Positions 46,871-56,149 of a stretch of 64,000 nt of DNA are shown here, piece after piece (position 1 is the stretch's first letter; each line of letters opens with the position of its first letter). Source of the stretch: Symsagittifera roscoffensis (taxonomy: Eukaryota > Xenacoelomorpha > Acoela > Convolutidae). The notes below the pieces were generated by a model. That model did no database searches. It saw only the letters and a list, made by a program, of their open reading frames with translations, and had not been told where the DNA came from. Location: assembly GCF_963678635.1 (NCBI RefSeq), contig NC_087065.1, forward strand, positions 43,153,430 through 43,217,429, in the 5' to 3' direction. The translations under genes and the position numbers were made by a program.

Positions 46871-47619
46871 TCTCATAGATGAGCTTAGTTTGTTTTCACG
46901 GTTGAATTAATAATCGCTATTTTAGTACATATTTTAGGAAAATCTTACGTTCAACGACCTATTTGAAGCTCTGTAAGTGCGACTCATGCGCTAGTACCAA
47001 ATAAATTGATTTCATCGAAAGTTGATGGGCTTGCACTACTTCCCTTCTGGCTATACATGTCTTCTTTCATTATCACATTTTTGTAATGCTTTTTGAGTTT
47101 TGAGCCTTTTGCAACAGAGTAACAAAATTAGAACAGAGTTAAATCTTGAAAAACATGTTCAGTTTGCGGATCAGACTAATGTTATTTGAAACTGCAAGAA
47201 AACTAGTTCGGTTATTTTCGCTCTGACTGCGATAAGTCATTTTTGCAGATAAGGAACCCACATCGCTATCGTTTTCATTAGCGTAGAGAAAAATAACGTT
47301 CAAAAAGGATCTCAAATTCTCAAATTAATTGTTGGCTACATCGAAAAAATTAATGTTTCTTTTTTGTTGTTTTAACGAAAGAATTCATGAGTTCACTCTG
47401 CAAGATATTCATTTCATTTCGACTGAAAAGCAGCCAGTGCTCTGAAATCGCATAAGTTGTCATGATAAGGAACTCTTGCCTGACTTTTTCAAGTATCCAT
47501 GCTGCTGAACTACATTTATTTAAAAAAATTGAGTATCATAATTATTGCCGTCACTTACTCCAATTGGTAGTCACATGAGTGGCCGAAACAGTTACAAAAT
47601 ACAGACCGTAAAACGTTCA

Positions 47620-48470
47620 TTTAGTACTATCTGGACATATAGCTTGCTCATTTTTTACATCTGTATTCAATATATCACGTTTCAGAATTTCAAATTGGTT
47701 TGTTCTCAATGCTTTTTGGCTGTGGTTAAAATGCAATGTTTTCACTGGGGTAATAGCAAGGATACTCCGTGCTATCGGTGTTTTGCTGTAGTGATCAAAA
47801 ATGTAGTGATCAAAAATATACACTGATTTTGGGCACCCGATTCAACTTTAAAAGCTGTATCCAAACATTTTTCTTTTGTCAAAATCACTTTGGGCGAACA
47901 ATATCCGCAACTGACTCATCATCTCCAAAAAGTATTTCCGAAAAATGTCTTTTTGTTTCAATTCGATCGTTTTCATGATTATCCCCAATGAGTTGTTGTT
48001 GTTTTTAGACACCTTCATACTTTTTATCACAAACTGGGCATGTTCGTTGGAATTTTACAGCTTTATGAGCTCGTACTTTCTAAAGTTTCATTTTCCGTGG
48101 GCTTCTGTTGAAAAACGCATTCTGCTATAAATTGCGTTTGTACTTACCATTGGCATAAGATATAACAAAACGGATTAGATTGGATTGGGTATGCAACTGT
48201 TGCTGACATATGCTACATTTTATTCGGGCTGAGTTTAAGTCTTATTGTCGACTTTCCCATGTCGAATTAGACGGTTATTTGAAAAGATCTTGTTTTAATT
48301 TTGGAAGGATTATATCGTGGGTTCTGGTGTATGACGGTCTTCTTCATCCGTGTTCTAAATAAGTTTCGCATTGCGTCTGTTCGAAATTTTTAGCATTTGT
48401 TATCATGTGTCGTTTCAGATTGAACTTCTTTGCGAATGATTTTTCTTATGTTTCGCAAGTTAACCCGTAA
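47620..48470 (-). pseudogene. C2H2 zinc-finger pseudogene
   Basis: At least four decayed C2H2 fingers read on the minus strand in different frames: EKSFAKKFNLKRHM (about 48455-48395), KCSICQQQLHTQSNLIRFV (about 48230-48150), CPVCDKKYEGV (about 48040-48005) and KALRTNQFEILKRD (about 47735-47670). The second keeps its Cys pair but has Phe and Tyr where the zinc-binding His residues belong; others have stops or lost Cys. Between them are stop codons and frameshifts, so no product is expected. Finger spacing suggests a former multi-finger DNA-binding protein, host or transposon-derived. Confidence 0.6.
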
Positions 48471-48489
48471 GCGTTGGCTTTGATGAAAC

Positions 48490-49480
48490 AAGACATGTTA
48501 CCTATTAGGTTACTCTGTCACAACTTTTCCACATGATTGAAGAAAACTGGAAATAAAAGCAACACTAGGCAATTGTCTACATCATATGATCCTATGCGGA
48601 AAACGATTATAGGAAGAACGATAGGAGGTTAATAAAGTATCCAGACGTTTTATGAAACTTTTATTGTCATAATTAATTGAATAAATGGCCTCAATACCTG
48701 TAACTTCGGCAGCAAACTAAAAATAAATGAGAAGTTTCCATGCTTAACCGGAGACATTTTGAAGAAAGATTTGATTTCGAGGCAGAAAAAAACTGCTGCG
48801 AGAGACCCAAGTGAATCTTAAAATTGCAATAGAATGTCCGGGCCAGCTATTGGGGTCCAGTGTTGAAGCTTAAAATATAGTGTTAACTCACCATTTCTCA
48901 GTAATTCTCAAAAGTTACCATGTCTACTAAGTCTTGCGACGTTTTTCTTGTTATTGCCACCTTTTTCTTGGAAGTCTTGGCACAATTACAATTAATGGTA
49001 AAACTTGCGCCTTATCGGAATTCAAAATAACTGTAGCCATATTTTTCTTCACTTTTGTTCTCCTGCTCAGCTGCTTCTCTATTACTACTATAAACACTCA
49101 GTCACTGTTAAACTACCGTTAAAATTTACTTACCGACCCTTCACTCTGGACAGGTTTCACTCTATTTCTTTATTATGCTATCTCGAAAAAATTTTCAATC
49201 AGCTTCAAGGCATTACCTTGAGATTGGTGAAAACGCTTGACCCTGAAGGTGACAGAAATGGAGCAATGAATGAAATAGTATAAGACAATTTGAATGTTAT
49301 TGCTTATCCTTTGAATTTATAGCATACCCACAATTCTGGGCAGGATGTGAGCTTTTATCGCGCTAGCGAGCAGTTAGCGTTCTAGTACGAACCTTTTTTC
49401 TAATCCAAAAAAAAAGTTTTCACTTGTGTGCGTTTTTGCTATAATCCTGATCCGTAGTTTTTGAAATTTCAAAGCATTTG
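48490..49480. other. Intergenic, nothing recognised
   Basis: Short frames only (for example 62 and 92 codons near 48934-49283) without motifs, splice context or duplication elsewhere. I see no annotatable feature. Confidence 0.5.
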
Positions 49481-49489
49481 TTCTCGACT

Positions 49490-49676
49490 CTGTTTTGCCT
49501 AGCGTTGGTGATAGAGTAAGCGTCCATGGCTCAGATGTAAGTGCGTGAGACTCGTTTTTTTTTCTAGATTGCCATAGGTTGGAGGTTTGAATCCGATACG
49601 TCGCTGCATTTTTTATCACTATTTCGAGCCTTATTTTTACGCTTGTGTTTGCGAAGAGCAGCTTTGCATCTGTGTA
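49490..49676 (+). repeat. tRNA-derived SINE-like copy with hairpin end
   Basis: AAGCGTCCATGGCTCAGATG (A-box-like), GTGCGTGAGACTC, a 9-T insertion, then B box GGTTTGAATCCGAT, a T-rich body, and the hairpin module GCGAAGAGCAGCTTTGC at 49651 followed by ATCTGTGT. Same order as 44930-45211. Confidence 0.65.
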
Positions 49677-49878
49677 TTATGTTACTGATCTGCAAAACAA
49701 CAGTCCTGAAGCAAAACGAAATGAGACTGGGGGCGAAAACGGTGGCGGTAGCTTTGTGTTTATAAAGCTCCCACTGCCAACATCAAGCGCTCACTGACAA
49801 CCTTAACTGCCAACATATCGACTTGAGAATGAGCGACCTGAAGGAGTTGTCTGAGACATTCACTCAACGCCAGCTGCA

Positions 49879-50257
49879 ATGTCAACAACAAGAGCCTCCA
49901 ACAACTACGGGTTGATGGATGAGTCTGTGGTTGATCCATTCGGTTTGACTGCTCCACCAACAGAAGAAGAAACACATTTAAAAAGTGTAAACTATGACTA
50001 ACTGTATAAGCATTAACTGTATGTATGTGTGTATGATTCATATGATGCTTTATTATTCGATTCAATTTCTTTTAATTTCTTTTTAGCTCTGGGACGCAGC
50101 GGCCGGATTGAGGAGTGGAGGAAAAAACAAAAAACCCTATTCGAGTTTTGGCTCCTCATGACGTGGAAATTTGTCATGGAAGATTTATCATAGAAATTGC
50201 AAGATGTCCACCGTTTTTTATGATGAATTTGGTCTTACAGCCCCGACAACACTTTGA
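49879..50257 (+). other. Two short related ORFs sharing FGLTAP
   Basis: A 40-codon ORF (49879-50001) begins MSTTRASNNYGLMDESVVD and contains DPFGLTAP. A 17-codon ORF (50204-50257) begins MSTVFYDEFGLTAP. Between them lies open sequence (about 50090-50155) reading AAAGLRSGGKNKKPYSS. I recognise neither; they may be fragments of a mobile-element protein family or an unspliced small gene. Confidence 0.3.
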
Positions 50258-50259
50258 TC

Positions 50260-51825
50260 ATTGCACACAACGGGAAGAAAGACAAAGCATGTGATTTACT
50301 AACAATTGGTAAAAATCAGGTGGAACGATGGTGGTATTCCCTACACAGCGAAATTAAATCAATATGAAATTATTACGCTTAAGGACAAGAAAAAAGCATT
50401 TTTCTACAGCAGATTCTCTCTATATCCTATTTCCAAGATTTGAATCAACCTGGTTGTGCGAAGCTGGAGACTTTGAGAAGTGGAAAACAGTTGGAAAAAG
50501 ACTGTAGATGTTAACTCGTTGAGCGCAAAAGTCTTTCAAGTCGTTGTGCTTTTATAAAATGTGGCTTAGTTTTGAGAGGTTGTATTCTGATTTGACTTTT
50601 TTTTTTAAAAAAAAGCGGCAATGTTAACTGTTGATTTTTCAGAAGGAATAAATTTTGCTTAGAATAAAATCCAAACGAAGAAAGAAAACCTCGGATTCTG
50701 TTAACAACGTTCCTAGTAATTATTTGTCTTTTTTTTACGGTTAATTTTTCTTTAAGTTTGTTAGAATTTTAAATTAGAAGCTTTCACTCTAAATTAGAAG
50801 CTTTAAATTAGAAGCAAACACACTGTGGGTAGCTTAATCAACAAGTTTAATAGGTTGCATACTGCCTAACTTCAAAATATGGAAGAGCTTGATCAAATGA
50901 TAGACTCTCCATGTGTTTGGTCGGACCCATGAAATTATAAAATTAAAATTATTAATTTTAATATTATAAAATTATGCTTAACTAAAATTTATTTGATTCA
51001 ATGTATGATTCAATCATTTCTTTTATCGGTTTTTGCAACCATTGTATGACAAAATCCGAAAAATTGTTCCCACCATTGAGTTTACACAGGGAGTGAATTC
51101 TGATTTGATTAACCAAAATTAAAATGAAAAGGTTTTCGATTTTTGATGATTTTATACGGGAAATTTCGATTTTCAATGAATTAACAAAAATAGTTACGGC
51201 TCGGCGATTTGAAAATTTACATGTGATTTATATGAAATACATATTGTTTAACAAAAGCCCATATGGCTGAGAAATGCAGCTGCAATTGACTCATTTAATT
51301 TTGTTCATGTTCCTGTGAGCTGAAAACCAATTTTCTCTACTGCTGAACACATGGTAGTGTCAAAGCTTGGGATTGAATGCTACAAAGAAGCTACATCAGA
51401 ACTTTTTAGACATTTAATGGTAGATCATTTGACGCCGACACTTGTCGGCTTCCACTAGAGTTCAAATTTTTGTTTTTTTATTTATCCAGTTTTCTAGCAA
51501 AAAACAACTAGTATTTGCGATGAGTTCACAACAAGTCTTTATGCTGAGAAAATTCGTTAGGGAAAAAAAATAAAAAATAAAATCAAATACTGTGACAATT
51601 ATTTTTTTTGTCAGAGGCAGTAGAGAAGTCCTTATTAGGAAGTGTTTCAGGAGTGTGGCAATGCCAAATTGAACATAACAGAGCGCTTTTTAAATTTATC
51701 ATTTTAAAATCAATTTCAATAGCAGAAAGACATGCAATTTTATTTCGAAAGTTTTAGTAGATCTTGAGTTTGTTTGTCCGGCAGTATTGCGCTATCTAAA
51801 AAAAATGGTGTCGCAAAAATTAGTT
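50260..51825. other. AT-rich intergenic, nothing recognised
   Basis: No frame with motifs. A small duplication (AAATTAGAAGCTTT, about 50773-50812) is visible. Some transposon decay is likely, given the neighbouring integrase remnants. Confidence 0.45.
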
Positions 51826-52135
51826 CTAACAACCCACACAACGTATCAGCGTTCAATTTTTTCTGGGTGCACGCACAAGCCTCTAACTTTCCCAAGTCAA
51901 ACCCGAGCTCTGCAGTTTCTACACAGCAATAAGAAATCAACCCATCATTCAGTTTCTCAGCTTCACAAAATAGTCAACAGGAGGAGCAGAATGTAAATGT
52001 TCCCGAGGAGGTATCTATTTTATAGCAGTCAGTTGTTTGTGGAGCAAAAACCACTCAGACACGCAGTCGTTTGACTTTGAAGGAAGTGTTCGATTATCTC
52101 AGTGCCAAGACTGATGCGAATTCAATTTGAAAACC
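51826..52135 (+). pseudogene. Decayed coding segment, unknown protein
   Basis: One plus-strand frame reads protein-like with two internal stops: SNNPHNVSAFNFFWVHAQAS, then SFSASQNSQQEEQNVNVPEE and TRSRLTLKEVFDYLSAKTDA. It is polar and Gln/Ser-rich. It precedes the integrase remnant and may belong to the same element. Family not recognised. Confidence 0.35.
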
Positions 52136-52620
52136 TTTATGTATCTGTCAGTTCAATCCTGCATAGACTTCGAAACAAATTTTCAAAAGATTCGTCACCT
52201 TCAGAGTACCGTTTTTACTGTTACAAAGATCGGAAATTGCCGAAAAATTGATTTCAAATCAACAGCTGCAGCACAACAAACCTGAAAAATCCATGGTAAG
52301 CTCGATATATTAGTTGACAAACTGAATCCAGATGTTTAGCCCAAAAAAGAAGTTATAATAGTGGTGTTGATGATGTTAAGTTCTGAAGAGTGTTCTGGAT
52401 GCAGTGATGCCCTCACGTGGCGCTAGTTCCGCAAATAAAATGGCGTCAAAAAAACAAAGCCAAAATGGCGTTTATCTTTTTGGAGAAACAAATGGCCCAG
52501 CAGTTATGGTTTCAAAAAAATTGAAGCAATCTACATATTTGAACAAGCGTTTTATTTTTCATGAAACAAGGCTGCCTACACTAATTTTATATTGGAAAAT
52601 AACATTCAAATGCACGAAAT

Positions 52621-53063
52621 CCAGTGCTTGCTCTTGATAAAAACGAAGTTTGGGTGTAAATTGCTCTCCCAAATGATTGAAAAATTCTTTTTTGGTTTGC
52701 GTTGATGTTCTACCTCGTTTGGTTTGTGTACAGACAATGCAATGAAACGCTACTCAACAAGCAGAGGAAGCTTTTACCACGATCGTTTTTGATTCACCAA
52801 CACACCGACAAATTTTGGACAGAGTAGGAATTTTTTGGAGTCATTGAATACTTTTCTCATCCATGAAAAATGAAATTTATCACATTATCAGTGGAGATTT
52901 AAAAGCGTTATAGCAGAAAGGGCAATCAGATTGTTGAAAATGCTTTCAATGAAATATTTGGAAGCTGACTGGATCTGGTGCTATGTCGGCAAAATGCAAG
53001 ATTTCGTTCAGCCATTGTTCCATCGAGTCAACAGATTCATTGTTTGGCGCCCTCCAATTTGAC
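52621..53063 (+). pseudogene. DDE (rve) integrase remnant, copy 1
   Basis: Plus-strand frames read FLVCVDVLPRLVCVQTM with the first catalytic Asp in a VDV context, AEEAFTTIVFDSPTHRQILD, then KSVIAERAIRLLKMLSMKYL with the catalytic Glu and WIWCYVGKMQDFVQPLFHRV after it. This is a retroviral-type integrase core of the kind carried by Polinton/Maverick and related cellular transposons, not the gypsy element at 4-10 kb. Frameshifts and stops around 52720-52900 disrupt it. Confidence 0.65.
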
Positions 53064-53099
53064 AGAAAAGAAGTTAAATTTGAGAGCCAAATAAAATTC

Positions 53100-53990
53100 T
53101 AAACTTATTTCAAACCTAACAACATTTCCAGCTACATGATAACGGCCGTAAGGCATCAAAGGACACACCTCTTCATTAAGGCTTCCATCAGCAGTTCGTT
53201 GATGAGATTTATAAAACTGTCAGGAGGTTTTCAACTTCACCGCCTGCATACAATCTACTGGAAGCGTTGAATGGAAAACTGAAGCGTTGAATGGAAATTT
53301 TTTTGAAGATGATATAATGAAAATATCAAGTTTTTAATTATTTTTATGGAAAAATTTCATTATCAACGGTCGCTATCATCAGCAACAAGCTTTAAACCAA
53401 TGTTTTTGCGGTCATGCGAGACAAAGTGGCAGTTGTCCGTTGTCTTGGATAACTAGCTCTCACGGCAGCTCGCAATGAAATTTCATTTGTCTGCAAGTAT
53501 GTTATATATCATCCACCAAACGAATTGGCAAAGCATTTGGTGTAAAGGTATTGTCAGAAATTATGGATATAATGGAAGGATTGACGAGCGTGAAAAGAGG
53601 TTCAAATGAGCCGCCAGATGAACAGCAAAAAAAATGGGCGGAGTACCGTAAGTAAAAAAACAGTGTCTCGAATTAGTCAATCATTCACAGCAAAAAAAAT
53701 ACAAGCCGACAAAAAGATAACCTGATATTTTCAAAAACCTTCCCCAATAGAAATGGAAAATCTCAAGGCAGCACATCACCCAATCTTTGACATTTTTAAA
53801 AGGCCCTCAGTACTGGTGACATTTCATATGAATAAGAGAAACTTCGCATCACTTCCGATGATGCTCTTTTGTTTGATGTTTTTTCGAATACCGATCGCAA
53901 CGTTTTAGAATAGCAGAGTTTGAAGCTGAAAATCGAAGCAACACTAAAATATGACGGAAATAGTTTGGTAGCTGATGGCACTACGGGAAA
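53100..53990 (+). pseudogene. Decayed coding-like DNA between integrase copies
   Basis: Fragments such as FVDEIYKTVRRFSTSPPAYN (about 53190) and VKVLSEIMDIMEGLTSVKRG (about 53540) followed by NEPPDEQQKKWAEYRK look like former protein sequence. They are separated by stops and frame changes. No family recognised. Confidence 0.3.
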
Positions 53991-54017
53991 TATTACAGAT
54001 GCTTCAAAAATTGACTA

Positions 54018-54450
54018 CCAGTGCTTGCTCTTGATTTAAGTGAAGTTCGGCTGAATTTTGCTCTCCCAAACGGAGGAACGGTTTTTTTGGTTCGCGTTGA
54101 TGTTTTAGCTTGCTTATTTTGAGTACAGACGATGAAATCAAACACCGCCCAACAGAAACAGGAAGTTTTTAATACGATAGTTTTTGATTCACCCAACACA
54201 CCAAACAAATTTTGAACAGAGTAGGAAAAATTGTTTTGAGGTATCATTCAATACTCTTTGCACATCTATGAAAAATGAAACTTTTCATTTATTTAAAAGC
54301 GTTATAGCAAAAAGGCGATCAGATCGTTGAAACCGCTGTGAGTGAATTATTCGGAAGATGAATGGATCTGGCGCTATGTCGAAAAAATGCTAGATGTCGT
54401 TCAGACAATGAACGATCGAGTCAACAGATGCATTGTAAAGTTGCGCTCTG
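54018..54450 (+). pseudogene. DDE (rve) integrase remnant, copy 2
   Basis: Diverged duplicate of 52621-53063, aligned from CCAGTGCTTGCTCTTGAT onward. It reads TVFLVRVDVLACLF, VQTMKSNTAQQKQEVFNTIV, and later EWIWRYVEKMLDVVQTMNDR followed by VNRCIVKL. Different positions are broken in the two copies, so they decayed independently after duplication. Confidence 0.65.
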
Positions 54451-54791
54451 TAAAAAAACTTAACACTCGTTTTTTTCCGGGGCGATTTTATTTTGAACTT
54501 TGAAGTTATCCACACTTCTAATTATATAAACGATCTTAAAGTTTTTCTTGCGGATTAGATGCGTCATACTGAGAGCTGTGTCATAACTAAACCGGCTACT
54601 AAAGGTTATTTGTATGAAATTGATCCTTAGTTATTTGATAATGACGTAAAGAAACATGATAGGCGTCCACATTTGACAAAAAGATCTCAAAGTCGTGTTC
54701 TCATGGAAAGCTAATCATTGATTTTTTCGCCATGAATCTTTCAATGATCTTTATTAGCAACCCAAAATTACAACTCACTCGATCGTGGCCA

Positions 54792-55112
54792 GAATTCATA
54801 CTATCAGCCCAAGCTGCTAATCGACTATTTTCAATTTACTTAAGACTTGCGCCAATTTTTGCGAGGTATATGATGTCTGAATCTATGGAAATTTCTACTC
54901 AAAAGCGACTAATGAAGTGGCTGGTTACATTTAAGTGTAGCGAAGTGAAAAGCAATGAATTTGTTTTACTTATGTCATATAAGATCTGTACAAAAACAAA
55001 TTTTTGTTCACAATTAACGTCTGAGACTAAGCCAAATTGTAGTGTTTGTGTTACAGTTCCAACACTTGCTAGAGGAATGAGTGCTCCTTATATATCACGA
55101 TTTTCGATTTGA
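54792..55112 (+). other. Duplicated ORF segment, copy 1 (unrecognised)
   Basis: The frame carries PEFILSAQAANRLFSIYLRL, KRLMKWLVTFKCSEVKSNEF and NCSVCVTVPTLARGMSAPYI. About 275 bp (54792-55067) recur nearly unchanged at 56874-57149. The conserved frame may be chance on a recent duplication. No domain recognised. Confidence 0.4.
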
Positions 55113-55669
55113 ATTTGTGAAATTAGTCCTTTTGGATTTTCTCTATTGGGATCCCGTAAAAAAATTTGAGTCAACATTCTAATGAGCTCAACTCCTTTGT
55201 TCATAATGATTCAGCGTTTGACAGTATCTCAATGAAGAAAGTCATTGTCAGCACAATTGATAGTTGGCAGCTTATTTTGAAAATTTATTTACTTGATCTG
55301 TTAATGTCAGGTAAAAAATTTAAGTTTTAAAAAAATTTAATCTGTTTAGATATTATTATGACCAAAAACGATCAATTACTGTTATTTTGGTTTGGGAAAA
55401 TTTCCGAATTAAAGTGAAAACAAAAGCTTTCTTTTCAACTTTTTCTATCTTTTCAAAAATTTTTGGTTGCAGAAATCAATTTTTTTCAAAAGTCAATTTT
55501 TTTGGGAGTCTTTTTGAAAAAATGAAGAATAAAAATTTCCAAATTATTATGCTTAGAATTTTTGGTGTTTTAGCAATTTTCAACTACGTTTTTCGATTTT
55601 AAGAACAGGCGGAAAAACTATTCAAAAATTTCAGCAAAATCCACAATTTTTGTCTGTGTATTATTTCAC

Positions 55670-55790
55670 CCTTTCAACAAGCAAGGGTATTGCAATCGGG
55701 TACACGTTTTTTTTACCCGTATTTAGTTTTGTTCACGGAATGTTCAAAATGAATTAGTAAATTTAGACTCAGTTTCAAGTTCTTATTTCT
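55670..55790 (+). repeat. Dispersed 'ATTGCAATCGGGTAC' repeat
   Basis: CAACAAGCAAGGGTATTGCA, then ATCGGGTAC, a T run, GTTCACGGAATGTTCAAAAT and GTAAATTTAGACTCAG. Related copies lie at about 29981-30080, 38848-38895, 45481-45575 and 58535-58640. Confidence 0.75.
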
Positions 55791-56055
55791 CTGCGCCTCC
55801 GGCATAATTGTTCTGAAGGTAGCAACTACTTCTGGCATGGCAAAAGTCTTTTGTTTGATTCCGACATCACCTGTTTTTCAAATTGGAAAGTTTCCGTTCT
55901 AAAAAATTTTTGGATGATTAATTCTCTGGTTTTGTTTTGTCGGCTTAGTTTTCACATTATTGAATTAATTCTCTTTGCTGTGCGCAAAGTAATAAGTAAT
56001 TGCTTTTAGTGTTTTGGTTTTTTCTGCTATTTGTTGTATTACTGACTTAAACTTA

Positions 56056-56057
<2 letters not shown>

Positions 56058-56106
<49 letters not shown>

Positions 56107-56115
56107 TATATATGT
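56058..56115. repeat. TA microsatellite
   Basis: About 23 uninterrupted TA units followed by GATATATATG. Confidence 0.97.
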
Positions 56116-56149
56116 ATATTTTTGGATTGAAACCTTCAATCTGCCCAGT

